DNA of 64,000 nt from Haliclona indistincta (GCA_964017065.1 OZ024788.1:962727-1026726); one strand, 5' to 3'. Shown: positions 1 to 12,342, counted from the first letter of the stretch. The notes: generated by a model from the sequence alone, not told the origin. Program-made: numbers and translations.

Positions 1-310
1 GGTCAACTTTCCCTAGATCAACTCGCACGAGATCAACGCGCACGAGACGAATTCTTACGAGATCAACTGTTAGGAAGTCAACTTGGGTTATCTTCTAAAC
101 CCTAAACCCTACAAAACCTTTTCCTAACTGTGCAAAGTCAGGAGGGGCGTCCTAAACCGTGCCTTCAGCCCCTAAGGATCGTCAGGAAGGTCGCCCTAAA
201 CGGGCCTTTGGCCCTTGCTAAAGGATTGATCTTGTGAAGAATTGACGTTATAAGAGTTGACTTAATGAAGTTGATTAGTGATCGTGCAAGAGTTGATCTC
301 GTGTTGAGTT
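1..310. repeat. Foldback-like repeat cut by the window edge
   Basis: Short units built on gatcaactc at 17-70 recur as the reverse complement gagttgatc at 255-305. Between them is a GC-richer core with two similar pieces (cctaaaccgtgcctt and cctaaacgggccttt). The arrangement is that of a foldback element whose left end lies outside the window. No coding sequence is supported. A short run of aaaccct units near 98-111 is too small to call telomeric. Confidence 0.4.
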
Positions 311-600
311 GAAATGACGTGTGACCCCATGCCATGCTCCCCCAGTGTAAACGCAGCATTAGCTGCATGAAACGTACGAAGCTGAAACTGCTCAAGCAAG
401 TTCATCTGCCATCTATGGGAAAAGATACATATTGACATCGCCGAACAATTCTTGAAGGCGATATTACAGTTGTTTGTTGACATTTTACTGCCAATTAGCA
501 CAGTGTATGAAGCTGTTGTATCATGTACAAAAACGGGCTGTTGCTTGACTCTGGGAACTTCCCTGGGCTCTCTACTACCTCGAGTGCTTCGTTTGCTAAA

Positions 601-1737
601 CCTTTTAACCCCTATTGTCGCCATTTGGCGACAAACATACTTCAGACACCATAACTTTATCAAAAAGTGTTAAAATATTCCGAAATTAAGCTAAATTGAA
701 GAATACAAATAACCCAGTGGTTTTCGGCGCTTCCTGCGTAAAACGTTATGGAGGCGGCATTTTCTATGGCTTCAGCGCAAATTCCACAACACTTTAGGAG
801 AAAGAAAATGGCAGCCCAGAAAATTTGGACATTTTTATGGCTTCAGGGTGCTCGGAAACTAGTCTCGCGGGCCAGACGTTCTGGGGGAACGTCTGGTCAC
901 TAAGGCCAGGTTTCTGTGAGCGACGCCAATTAACATTCCGGCGCGCCCTCATAAGCAATCAATTGCGTGGGTTTTCACGTGACTACGGGGCGCGATTGCG
1001 CATGAAGCTGTTTACAGAGCTTTTTAGCTGCCAAAACTGGCGTGTTCGTCGTGAAAAGTCTTACAAGCGACGGCTAATACCTGCTACTCGTTGTTCTCGA
1101 TGCTGCTGACGGTATATTGTACATGATTCATGTTCACGCAATGGTTCTCTTGTTGTCTCATGACTGCTCCAGCGATCATGAACATCGCGATTGTAGCCAA
1201 CCAGGTTGGTATTGCTCTAGGAAGAGTTTTAGCATGCTAAAAGCCTGTTAACATGCTACACGCTTGCTAACTAGACTGGTGACGTCGACTAAAACACGTG
1301 ATTTCAAGCGTGACGTGTCGTTTGTTTACATTCCATTGTGTCACGAAAACCTGGCCTTAGTGACCAGACGTTCCCTCAGAACGTCTGGCCCGCGAGACTA
1401 CTCGGAAACACGCTTTTGTGCATTCTCTATGATCTGGGCTACATTTTGCACTCACCAAAACCACTGCTATTTGTATGTACTTTTCATTAGCCAGCCCCAA
1501 AGTACTAACTTTGAGCAAAATTTGACGAGGTCGTTGCACTTTACTGGCTTCACTTTCAAAATGGGAGGGGCATATCGACCGACTTGAGTGTGGGCAATTG
1601 CAGCTATATATACTCACTGGCGTAAAAGGACACAAATTTGAGACCAGTAGCACAAAAGACACACGAGATACTCACAAGAGAAGTGGTCAGCATTTACGAG
1701 GTTAAAATTTCAGCAAGATTATTTAGTAATTAAAGGG
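601..1737. mobile_element. TTAA-type MITE copy, interrupted by a younger insertion
   Basis: This is a diverged copy of the element at 17734-18324. Both carry the motif cttcagacaccataacttt near the left end and end in taattaaagggttaa. The right end keeps a TTAA flank at 1738-1741; the left TTAA is mutated. A 541-bp element at 860-1400 splits this copy, accounting for its greater length. Open frames here follow the repeat and are not taken as genes. TTAA flanks with CCCTTT-type ends suggest a non-autonomous piggyBac relative. Confidence 0.65.
860..1400. mobile_element. TIR element with 9-bp target duplication (tagtctcg family)
   Basis: The element begins tagtctcgcgggccagacg and ends with its reverse complement cgtctggcccgcgagacta. 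The 9 bases ctcggaaac occur directly before it (851-859) and directly after it (1401-1409). The homologous repeat at 17994-18002 has one uninterrupted ctcgcaaac, so it represents the empty site. No transposase frame is present, so the element is non-autonomous. A 9-bp duplication fits Mutator-like elements, but superfamily assignment is inference. It shares its terminal tagtctcg with the element at 18844-19455. Confidence 0.88.
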
Positions 1738-1756
1738 TTAAGCGCAGGTATGGTCT

Positions 1757-1913
1757 AAACACCTCAGACGATAGATTCTCGGTGCCTAAGAGATTTAGCT
1801 CACCTTGAAAACCGAAATAGACGCCCTCGCGCTACGCGCTCGGGATGTCTAAAACATCGGTTTCCACGGTGATCTACATCCCGTAGATATTACCTCAAAT
1901 CCATCGTCTAACC
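1757..1913. repeat. Small degenerate inverted repeat
   Basis: Sequences around cagacgatagatt near 1765 and aatccatcgtcta near 1898 are imperfect reverse complements, as are the flanking aaaccgaaatagac and catcggtttcc segments. A GC-rich stem-like centre (gcgctacgcgc) sits between them. This looks like a small decayed hairpin MITE. No coding sequence is seen. Confidence 0.4.
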
Positions 1914-2055
1914 TATACAGTGCAATGTAAACAATGTCGGCAGGCATGTTTGGATTTCAGTGTTGTGGGCTCAATGTGCTAGCTGTTTCTGGTTAAAATT
2001 TGGCAATTTAGATTTAGTATAGCTACTAACTGCTATAATCTCGTTTATCAAGTAC

Positions 2056-3161
2056 CTCGATAGTTGCAGAAATCACTAACATCATAAAATAATTTTCTTC
2101 AAGAGATGTAGATTCCTGTAAGAGTAAAAAGCATAAATATGATAAAAGATGACTGGATGCTTACTATTATATGAATGTACTTCTGCACAAGTGATTGTCT
2201 CAATTTAAATATTTTGATGTAACTTCTTAAGTTATCAGTAAACTCAGAAGCGGAAACCTCAGATTCACAATCAAGAAGCAGCTTGGGTGTGTTGAGAGAT
2301 ATTAAGTCAACTACAAAAGATTCTGATCGTTTTGACTTTGAGTATTGGTTGCTGGTTTTCCTCAACAGGTCAACCACAATCTTTGAACACTGCAGAGGAC
2401 TAAATGAAAGAAAAACTAAAGTATGATTTTTATCTAAATTAAGCTTACCTATCACTAGAAGCTTGAAGAAGTTGCTGCCACATGTCATTACAGATGACAA
2501 TATTTGGCTGAGGAGTATAACATTGGAGATAGCCTCGAAGAATCTACAAGCATAAATACATTGCTTTCTCTTATAATGCTATTATGAATTTACCTCTGGC
2601 TTCCAAAATGAGGCAGCAGAAAATATGGGTTGAAATTGTTCGACTGGTAACTTGCGACAACAATCAAAGAATTTGTTGTTGAGCTGAAGATTTGAAAAGA
2701 ATTGTTTACACATCATAAACTACTGGTCAGTACCTCTTCAGTACAATGAGTCACAAGACTCTTGGGTAAATGACTAATGCCATCAGCAAATAATGTTATA
2801 CATTGTAGTCCGTCAGCACTGTTGAAGTCAATGATAAACAGTAGTACAGACATCCACCGAGAACATTCATCAACCAAATTATTGTAGCACTTTCTATCCT
2901 CAAGTACCTCAATTGTTTTTACCACAAAATACCATACCTGAAGTTAGTGTTGTCAAAATACTAACTTTTTCATAATTATAGTACTAAATTCTGACCTCTT
3001 GAAATACTCCATACATTCCTTCCAGTTCTGTAATAGCAGCGTACTTTGGTTGTTTGCTATTCAGAACCGAGTAATACATTTCAGCAGTTATAACCAAAAA
3101 ATCTTTAAGATGATTTTCCCAAAGATCAGTATTCATTTTACTAAAGCAGATGATAAGTCGC
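2056..3161 (-). pseudogene. Fragment of an unrecognised multi-exon gene (status uncertain)
   Basis: Six consecutive blocks on the minus strand look like exons. Their approximate spans are 3161-2996, 2938-2735, 2678-2593, 2546-2456, 2404-2166 and 2115-2056. Each has an acceptable AG acceptor and GT donor, for example tcctacag before the first and cttacag before the last. The joined peptide is helical and rich in Leu, Ile, Ser and Lys (motifs such as ENHLKDFLVITAEMYYSVL and VVDLLRKTSNQYS). It has no catalytic motif, signal peptide or membrane segment that I can identify, and I do not recognise the family. No starting exon is visible upstream, where repeats begin at 3.5 kb, nor a terminal exon downstream. 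It is either an internal part of a gene with far exons or a remnant trimmed by transposon activity. The exon pattern is fairly convincing; pseudogene status is not established. Confidence 0.45.
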
Positions 3162-3521
3162 CTGTAGGACAAAAAGTAGTTCAATCTATTCTGCTAGAAA
3201 CAAAAACTCATATAACTTATTAACTCTCGAAAACTCATATAACTTATTAACTTATTAACATCCACAAAAATTAACTAACTTAGGGTTAAGCGCTTGATCA
3301 CGTCTGTGTATGCGCATGTTTGATAAAAAAATGGTCTTACCAATCAAAAACTGTAAACAAATCGTTAAAGTCTGATGAGTCTTCTGTCACGTGCTATGGC
3401 CTCTAATAGCTGCGGTATTTATAACCAATAACTGGGAGTGTCGCTCAACCTCTCACAGATCGAGTAGCAGAAGAGGCAGTAAGTAACAAGAGAAACATCC
3501 ACAAAAATTTTATGAATATGG

Positions 3522-5040
3522 TACAGTGCTTCCAGTCTAAACATTCTAATTTACCACATTTCACATACATGAAATGTTTTTGCTCATAGAAACTGAACTA
3601 TAGATGTCACGGTTATATGATTTGGTGAGAGAGTTGATACATCCATCTAGAGTATGTGTGTATAGTTAGGAAGACATGGCTTATTTCATCTTAAAGATAT
3701 CAGCAGTTCAGTGGCTGTTGTTGGAAACACCAATTATCATTAATTTTATTTTTAGGCCATAAAAACTGCTATGTTAGTTAAGAAAAAAGACTAGTTCATC
3801 TATCATATACTGTAAAATGGGAGCTTGATGTTCATGGAAACTACAGTACGGTCCTAAACAAGGCCAAAATTACCCAAATTCTACAGGTGAGAAAGTTTTT
3901 AGACTCAAAAACGTGCAACTTCGAGAGTTAAGAAAAATGCGCTCGCAAGCAGGTAGCCACATGCCTTTCCTATCCTCAGCACTTCAATTGCGACAGTAGC
4001 TTACACTGTACTCGAATACGGCGACCTGATAGCGGCAGCACTCGCCGCTTCTGGTCTTCTTTGCCTTATCTATGACGTATAAAATGACGTAAGTCAAATC
4101 AAATTATCAAAGATACAATATACGGACAATAATTATACGGATACAATACCCGTATATATCCGTACATTGTCTCTATGATTTGACTTACGTCATTGTCTAC
4201 GTCATAAGATATAGCAAAGACGACCAGAAGCGGCGAGTGCTGCCGCTATCAGGTCGCCGTATTCGAGTAGAGGTGCACGCGAACCCCCCTTTGTGCTCAA
4301 TAATGATATTCACAAGCTACATTACCTTATGAGGAATTTAGTTTACACAACCATAACTAGGGTTTGTCCTACATTCACCACGTGCAAGACCGCATAAACT
4401 AACAAGGATTCAACCCTCTGCAGATTCAACGCAAAAGTAGGCTAGATTTTGACCGAAAGTGGGCGTGGTTTTCAAAAATTCGCGGCGCGCAAGCGTGCCC
4501 ATTCAACTAAGAACCCCCCTTTCTCCAATCCTAGATCCGCCACTGGCTACTGTCGCGATTGAAGCGCTGAGGATAGGAAAGGCATGTGACTACCTGCTTG
4601 CGAGCGCATTTTTCTTAACTCTCGAAGTTGCACGTTTTTGAGTCTAAAAACTTTCTCACCTGTAGAATTTGGGTAATTTTGGCCTTGTTTAGGACCGTAC
4701 TGTAGTTTCCATGAACATCAAGCGCCCATTTTACAGTATATGATAGATGAACTAGTTACTCAACTGTTTGCCAAGTCTTTTTCCTTAACTCACAATATAG
4801 CAGTTTTTATGGCCTAAAATAAATGATAATTGGTGTTTCCAACAACAGCCACTGAACTGCTGATATCTTCGAGATGAAATAAGTGATGTCTTCCTAACTA
4901 TACACACATACTCTAGATAGATGTATCAACTCTCTCACAAAACCATATAGCCGTGACATCTATAGTTTAGTTTTTATGAGCAAAACATTTTATGTAGGTG
5001 AAATGTGGTAAATTTGAATGTTTAGACTGGAAGCACTGTA
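3522..5040. mobile_element. Long inverted repeat (about 480-bp arms)
   Basis: The arm at 3522-4000 is repeated in reverse complement at 4546-5040 with a few small indels. Clear matching segments include ggtcctaaacaaggccaaaa (3851) and ttttggccttgtttaggacc (4677), and tacagtgctt versus aagcactgta at the outer ends. The 545-bp spacer holds a second, nested palindrome and a stretch with two acccccctt motifs. No credible coding frame is present. It is a large foldback-type element. Confidence 0.8.
4010..4269. mobile_element. Nested palindromic MITE
   Basis: The sequence begins tactcgaatacggcgacctg and ends with the reverse complement caggtcgccgtattcgagta. The arms continue inward through the cggcagcactcgccgcttct segment and a tgacgtaagtcaaat segment. 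It lies inside the spacer of the larger inverted repeat, so it inserted after or together with that element. Confidence 0.8.
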
Positions 5041-7104
5041 TCAGTTAGCTAGTTAAGCGATCAAAAAGTTGAATCAATCGGGTGAGCTTGACCTACCCTC
5101 TAGAAAGATACTGCTATGACAATCAAATTATAATCTCACTTGATACAACTCAAAGGCCTTATCACAGTCCTGCTGTTCAGTAAAAATTCAGTAAAGTGGG
5201 CTGGTGTAAATGAATACTGGCGAGCCACACATAAATTATCCATGTATTGTACTCCTTTCTGAAGATAATAAAAATCTTCATCTTCAAGAGATAATCTGCT
5301 TGATATCTATTATAGTAATGAAATAAAACAGGCATAGTCATAACCACAACAATGATATTAGTACATTGTATATTCCTAGAATAGTGGGGTTAGCCAGAGT
5401 TGATTTCAAGCAACTTGCAATGCACACTAACAATATGCATACGCAATGGCAAGATTCTTGATTTTTCGCCCTCTAGCTTTAGTTTACAACGCACACACAA
5501 TTTTCTCGTGAAAATGCTAAGTCTGTCACACATAAAGCTAGGCCTTCACTGTTACAGTGGCCACTGGAGGTACTAAATTGATGGAAAGTCAGAAGTTCTT
5601 TTCCCTGGGATCGGATTCGGACAAGTGTCTTCTGGGTTATGAGCCCAAGACTCTACCAGTTGACACACATACACACACACATACCTTCACATTAGCGATG
5701 TGTTCGTTCCACATTGACATGCTATGCCCTTTTGGACAAGTAAACAGTTTTTGGGCAAATGTTACTGTATAAAGTAAAAATTATCATTATTGTACATGTA
5801 CATGCATCCATTCACGTCAGATGCAACTTACTACAAAGCATTGCTACGTCCCAGTATCTAGGTGGAATCCTATTTTTCTTGTCATTCACCCACAAACTGC
5901 AATGATTCAAGAAAGCATTTCCCAACAGATCACGTATGCTGTGGTATTTTCCCATAAACAAAGTTTGAAATGCAGTCCTGTGAGTATGAAATACAAACAG
6001 CAGTCTAATGCACACTTGAAATGAAATGTTGAGTTCTAATATCATAGTACTTATAAGGTGACAAGTGCACATGATTATAACTAGTACATTCAATAAATTC
6101 AGGGGTCAGCCTAAGCTGATTTCTGAACACCAGTGCCAGCAGCAAGCAACTTGCAATGGACACTAACAACATAATGTAAGCAACGGCATCTATGATTACC
6201 AGCTAGCTTTAGTTTAAAACACACACGCTATCTTCTTGTGATAATAAGACTGCCTCATACTTTTCACCTCATGTATCAGGAACTTAAGCTCCCAAGCTAC
6301 CGATCAAGCTCCTGAGAGCGTCGAGCAGTTGATGCTCCTGCTCCCTGCACATGTGCAGTAATTGGTGTTACCGGTTGTTATTGAGCGATCACTTGCATGT
6401 GTTATTTAGGAGTGTTCTAATTATCGGGAACATTGGGGCGACAAACGCACCCCGTGACAGATAGATAGACAGACAAAAAGAAAGATAGAAAGTTTCCGGA
6501 AACGTTCAGTATGGGCTTGCTCAAGCTCGCCCAATAAGAAGTTTGGTTTTATATTTTCTTCATTATGCAGGCATGATGCAGCAAACAAAATGACTTTACA
6601 GTGTTACTGTATTGCTACTTCACATAAGAATGAAACTTTAGCCGTCTACACTCTGCTTGGTGTGTGTACAGCCACGGCGTAAAAAACGAGCGAATTAAGA
6701 CCTCTTATTTAACATACTCGCTTCTATGCGATCGTTGATATTCAGCTGTTTCAAGGTGATCCGAGCTGATTATCAAGAAACCCATGCTTGCGTCTGAGGC
6801 CAGTAACAAAAGCTTGCATGGCGATCGGTGATTTTTGCGAATTACATGCTCTTCACGAAAATATTTCCCAGAATGTTTTGTTTTGTTGAAAAAGATAAGG
6901 CAATAGTGCTGATTCACGAGAAATATTATTTGCGAAATGCTCTTATCTCGCGCATTCGGGAAATTTTCTGCTATACGGTACATGGCTTAGGTCACTATAA
7001 GTTATGTGTTATTTGTGTGTTCTACATCTGTTTTCAAAATGCTGTGCATGCTAGAGTGCTGTGTATGTACATGACTAGATTGCCATCTTTGTCTGTATAC
7101 TAGT
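5041..7104. other. Non-coding stretch with old repeats
   Basis: No gene is supported. Two diverged direct copies of a segment occur at about 5395-5555 and 6110-6250. Both contain caagcaacttgcaatg and ctagctttagttta. A short ca-rich microsatellite lies at 5660-5692. A gatagataga/cagacaaaaag run precedes a tttccggaaac palindrome near 6490. The stretch 6705-6985, read on the minus strand, starts taccgtatagc and resembles the repeat starting at 22497. Small open frames here are not conserved with anything I recognise. Confidence 0.5.
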
Positions 7105-8085
7105 AACAAGAAAATAAAAAGATTTCTAACGAAATCAAAAGGATGTAGGGATAAAGAAATCTGTTACTGGTCCACAATGTAAACCAACAAGGAGCAAGCA
7201 TGGAATGGTAACACGATTGACTTGCTAACAGACCATAGACCGCTACATCAGTGGCTGTACTTAACATTTTGACTATACTATAATTATTTTGTCACAAGCT
7301 AAATTCAATTCAATGCATGTCAGGTGTCAGTCAATAGCAACTAGCAGAACTGCTGTAGTCAGCCACTGATGTAGGGATTTATGGTCTGTTAGCAAGTCAA
7401 TCGTGTTACCATTCCATGCTTGCTCCTTGTTGGTTTACATTGTGGACCAGTAACAGATTTCTTTATCCCTACATCCTTTTGATTTCGTTAGAAATCTTTT
7501 TATTTTCTTGTTTGTGTCCTTTTTTTCTTTTACAGTGAGTTTCAAATTTTTGGTGCAGTTCGAATCCGGCAAGATAATGTATCTCTTTTTGTTTCCATCA
7601 TTGGTTTGGTTGCTTTCTTGATAATTGCTTTTTAACTTGTAGCTCCTATAAATACTGAAACTAGCTCATGCATTCATGCATCATGTGCTGAAGCCTGGAT
7701 GCACAGCATACGAGCCCCACCCACTCTGGTTTAGAATTTTCTGTATGGCTGTGAAGCCTGTGATACTATCTGTATGGCAAGCAGCAGAACGGTGATACTA
7801 CACGAGCTTACTCTGTGAGTTGTTCTTCGAAGACTCCAGACACCAATATGCGCTCTCCAACCATACGGCGATACTCTACAAGTGTGTTTGGTCACGTGCG
7901 TATTAAGTAATCACAATAATGGCGTCAAACACTTAGCTGACAACTGTTCGTGATCGTGAGCTCGTCAAATGTATATCGTCGTTTCGCTAAAAGCTAACTT
8001 CAAAAGGCACATGCCAGGAGAATTTCACGACTGTTCGTGGGTGTTTTGGTCTCGACACTGCTCGCGTAAAGGCGCTAGGCGAGTT

Positions 8086-8116
<31 letters not shown>

Positions 8117-8364
8117 ACGAAGATGACGAAAGACGATTTTCACCGTTTCCAGGTTCGTCACTTTAGTAACAATTTCGAGCAATCTCCTTGCTACTGTAAG
8201 ATGGGGCAACGCCAGAGAGCAGATCTAATTGTCTTTGGACGTATACAATTCATCACCAGGCGAAATATCAGCGTTTGATATTGTATTGTAATGCATTGTA
8301 TGTAGCCGCCATCTTCTTTTCTCGTTCATCCCTACATTGGGAGTCACTACCGTGCCTCCCTAAT
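7105..8364 (+). repeat. 1.2-kb dispersed repeat, copy A
   Basis: This unit reappears in opposite orientation at 15156-16367. Its first 408 bases form a hairpin MITE: the arm from aacaagaaaataaaaag (7105) is the reverse complement of the segment ending at 7512. The rest contains a gaaa microsatellite (8092-8117), followed by a frame at 8123-8278. That frame encodes a peptide with DFHRFQVRHFSNN and CYCKMGQRQ, closely matched in copy B. It ends near a gggagtcactaccgtgcctccc near-palindrome. No retrotransposon enzyme domain was recognised. Confidence 0.7.
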
Positions 8365-9239
8365 ACAGAGAAAAGTGGTGACATCATATAGTATGAGCCA
8401 GTGACATTCAGCTGTGTGGTGAAAATGGCTAACTAAACCCTCTTAAGTCGAAAATCAACCTCCAGACATACAAACATGTTTATAATACACAAGTGTCTAT
8501 AGGAATAATTATATCCCACTGAAGCCTTAGTTCAAAGACACCGACAGTTTTATAAACTAGATATAGTGGCACTGTGTGTTTTGATGTTTGATACAGTTCC
8601 CAGTAGTTTACAACTCTTGTAGGTGCTCAATTGCTAGTACTGCTCCCACTTGTGAACAAAGGTCAAACATGTTTGTGCAAGTTTTACAGCAAAACAAGAA
8701 GTAATGCATTATGCAGTAAAGATGAACTGGACAGTTCAGTCATTTGATATGGCCCCTTAATGCAAAGGTCACGGAACTGCTGGCAAAAAACCAAGTTAGG
8801 TGCACGAAAGCGTACAACAATAAAGATCCTATGAGCTAAAGTAAAGTTCTCTTAGCTTAGCAAACCTAGAACACAGTGATGCAATGAGTCTACGCGGCAA
8901 CACATAGCGTCACTCATACCACGATAGCACGATCAAAGCGCTAGATACACACAAACCGTCGATAAGCAGTTTCATTCCTGTTTTCCACACTTTTAGGATT
9001 ACGGTCGCTGCATGTCTCTACATAAAGACAGACGCAGCTTTTTTTTCTCTGGTGGATGGTTTTTTTCCATGGCACAACTGCAGGATTGACGTGGATACAG
9101 TGCTATATACCAAGAGTTCATTAAGTAACAGTATGCAGCCTTCAATAGGCCCAGTGCTGGACATTTTCTATGTCACAAGTTTATACAGCAGAAAGCATTA
9201 GGGCTGCTATGCTAATGATATTCACTGTTGTGTAATGAC
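8365..9239. other. Non-coding stretch containing an unoccupied insertion site
   Basis: No gene or RNA is supported. The segment around 9105-9165 (ccaagagttcattaagtaac, then tatgcagccttca) is the reverse complement of sequences that flank the TIR element at 10539-11612. In this copy TTAA occurs once, at 9132-9135, so it is the pre-insertion form. Confidence 0.5.
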
Positions 9240-9529
9240 ACAAGTAATAAAAACATTTTAACAAAAATGCAAGAGATTTAGGGTTGGTACATGTATCGAA
9301 AAAGTATGGAAACAAGATTGTGAAAAGTAAACAAGATTTGAAATAAAAAGGATTGTAACAATAGCAGTGTAATGCTACCTCCCTATTAAATTAACTACAA
9401 CTATCGAAGGTAGCATTACACTGCTATTGTTTCTTCAAATCTTGTTTACTTTTCACAATCTTGTTTCCATACTTTTTCGATACATGTACCAAGCCTAAAT
9501 CTCTTGCATTTTTGTTTTTATTACTTGTT
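9240..9529. mobile_element. Hairpin MITE
   Basis: The left arm from acaagtaataaaaac runs through catgtatcgaaaaagtatgg and caatagcagtgtaatgctac. It is repeated in reverse complement with little divergence up to tttttattacttgt. The loop around attaaattaactacaac is short. The right arm lacks a small piece that is present in the left arm. No coding capacity. Confidence 0.8.
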
Positions 9530-10538
9530 TTATTTTATTTTTATTTTATTAACGACTTATGCTAATACAGTATGAAGAGAACTATTCCACTGACTGCGCG
9601 GCACCGTGGCTGCATGCACTCGATCGGCTCTGCACTGCATGCAACACGTACCACGCAACATTAGCTAAGCTTAAGCTAGCATTCTTACAAGCATGAACAG
9701 GCAAATCCAGTGCAACAGTCAAGATTTGCTCGACGTCTGCTGTGAACACTGCTAGTGGCAGCAGCACTCGCGTTCCAAGCCATTATACTAAGGTGCGCTT
9801 GTATTAGAATAATTACATACACGGGCGTGCGCGAGTAGGCGTAACCTAGTAACGGAGTTCAAGCAGAAAGCATGGAATGGAGTCTGTTATGGACCAAAAT
9901 TGCTGTTTTCCTAGAAATACTCGCTTCTGCTAGTGTTTTAGGCTTAAATAGATATCAGGTGCACTGATGGTCATAGGTAGCATAGCTTCTGTGTAAGTTT
10001 AGTTGCGTTTGGTTCGTGCTAGACTCTCTGAAGAATAGGAAAAAGAAAGAAAGAAAGAAGATGAACAAACAGGTGATCACGAGAACTCTGGTTTACCACC
10101 TTAGACTTAGTTTCTGCTGTTACTAAAGGTCTCTTTGGCATCGAAAAAATAGTCTAAGACGCCTCAGACGGTTAGAATCGCTCGGAAACGGCCGTGCAGC
10201 AAAGATATGAGCGTGCAGTAAGTTGCCTCCTGATGAGATGCAACATTGTTTTTTTGGCGTACCAACATGTTTTCTTGACGGACTTAATAGACTCATTGCA
10301 AGCGCTTACCATCAGCATGAACACCAGGTGATTAAAATACCGTGAGATTTTACGAGAGAAGAGAAACACAAGATTAATTGGTTTTCAGTCTGGTGTATCC
10401 GCCATCTTTTTTCATGCCAACCCTAAATATGCCACGACTACCGTGTGGCATAATTCACAACAGCAGTAATGATAATCATTGCTGAGTTAGGTAAACTTGT
10501 GACGCAGAATACTGAAGGCTGCATATACACTTACTTAA

Positions 10539-11612
10539 GGTGGTATGGAAGCGAAGGTGTGAATTTGGAAGAATTTTTTTATTTATGTATAATTTCTGAA
10601 ACATAAAATACTGAGCAAGTTGGAGTTATTATAATGGTTGTTTGAGGTATGTAGCATGCAATCACAAAACAAGAAGAGGTCCTGAGAATTAGTGTTCATA
10701 TTATGGCGCTTCAGATACACCCACTGTATTTGTTAATTCTTCTCAAAGCTATTGCCAGAAGCACTGTATGCCAGTATATTGAATAGAGTTCTATGGAGAA
10801 CGCCAAGGGCTAACTTTTCAGCAGAGGCCGCAATTGGATCGCCCTTTAGTATCCCGTAAGGCAGCAAAGAAGCAAACTTGGCTCACTTTCCTACAAAGAC
10901 GCCAGTAGGAGCCTACGAAGAGCGTGGAACTGCGGCTTCTGGCAAAAAATTTAGCACGCTAGTGTACTAGCGGGTCAATTCTTACCTGACAGTGCTGTTC
11001 GGTAGAAAAGTTACCATACTCTTTGTGCACGCTACACGCAGTGGCTACATTATACACGGCCTTAGTCAGACTTTGTGAAAATACATCGTTTGTCTCGTGA
11101 CTCGACACTCTACAGTAACCTTCTGAGTCATTCTGACCTCCACAAGCCCCACTAGACGCCGTCAGAACCGCAGCACAACCTAGCCGCGACCGCAGTGCCC
11201 CGCCCTAGCAACGCGTCCACAAATTATGAATAATATTAACATACACGTGCGATAAAACGTACCGCGAACGATCTTGGCTGCAACGTGTTGTAGCGTCACC
11301 TGTTGGCTGTAAAAGCTTTGTTTAGTCTTTGTACAGCTTCTTCTAGCCCAAGACTTGGACTGCGGCTGCACTAACACCACAGAGACGTTGTACTTACGTA
11401 TACGGATTATAGGTCGCGTACACGTAGTTAATTGTTATTGCATTCCATCGCCCACGCATACCAACCAGTTGGGTAACATTTGTACAACAATATCTTAGCA
11501 ACCAAGGAGTTTACTTCAATTTCCTTTGAGGATCCTATTTGTATGCACCAACTCTACAACATACTTTAAAATGAAACAAATTGAAGAGGTCAAATTTCGC
11601 TTCCGTACCACC
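10539..11612. mobile_element. TTAA-flanked TIR element
   Basis: The ends are ggtggtatggaagcgaa (10539) and its near reverse complement ttcgcttccgtaccacc (ending 11612). TTAA flanks both sides (10535-10538 and 11613-11616). An inverted, diverged copy of the flanking DNA near 9105-9165 lacks the insertion. The interior has no transposase frame that I can recognise. TTAA target sites are the signature of piggyBac-type transposition; the assignment rests on that alone. Confidence 0.75.
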
Positions 11613-11616
11613 TTAA

Positions 11617-12337
11617 TGAACTCTTGGTATACAGTAGCTAGCTAGGTGCTAGGAAGCTAGATCCAAGCACGCGGTACAACTGCGCATGCATAGTATGACT
11701 TCAGTTGTGAAATAAATTCGTTATAACACCCCTGCTCATGCAATATCTGATTTATAGATCACACCCTCGGGCTCGGTATATAAATCGGATATAGCACTCG
11801 CGGGGTGTTATAACATTATACTTATGATTCTAGTTTAAAGCACACCTTTTAAAGGGATCCAATGATTGCAACATTACTATTGGAAGAGTATCACACAGTC
11901 CCTCAATACAAATTCTGCAAAATATCTTTAAAAGCTTCTCATTATCACATACATAAGTATCCTTCCTGCAATATAGGAGTTCCAGAAAGCATTGAATCGG
12001 TCATTTTATCAAACTTACAAACTTATTATTCGATGAGATAGTGCTACATACAAAAGATAGTCACACTGAAACCAACGTCCAAATCGAGTTGGCTGCAACA
12101 ATAGAACCAGAAGATCATCTACAGCCATCAAGCCATCCATTCTTGCTCCTGGTGCCTATTTTAAAACACAATCTCATGAACATCCATGTAAACCATAATT
12201 AATTTATTATAGAAATTTTATTGCATTCATCGATCATCTTAACGACGAAAATGAAACATAGATCTAATCAATGCACTTCTTTTCAACCGTAAAATGGTGA
12301 CGAGAATTAATTTATGTAACTGACAAAAATTAGTTTT
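11617..12337. other. Intergenic stretch, nothing recognised
   Basis: No coding region is supported. A short imperfect inverted repeat (cgttataacacccctgc at 11720 and gcggggtgttataac at 11799) flanks a gatttatagatc/tatataaatcgg core and may be a decayed small element. Confidence 0.4.
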
Positions 12338-12342
12338 AAAAT

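Noticed and set aside
98..111. Telomere-like aaaccct units
   Set aside because: Only two to three units at the window start, too few for a telomere and easily found by chance.
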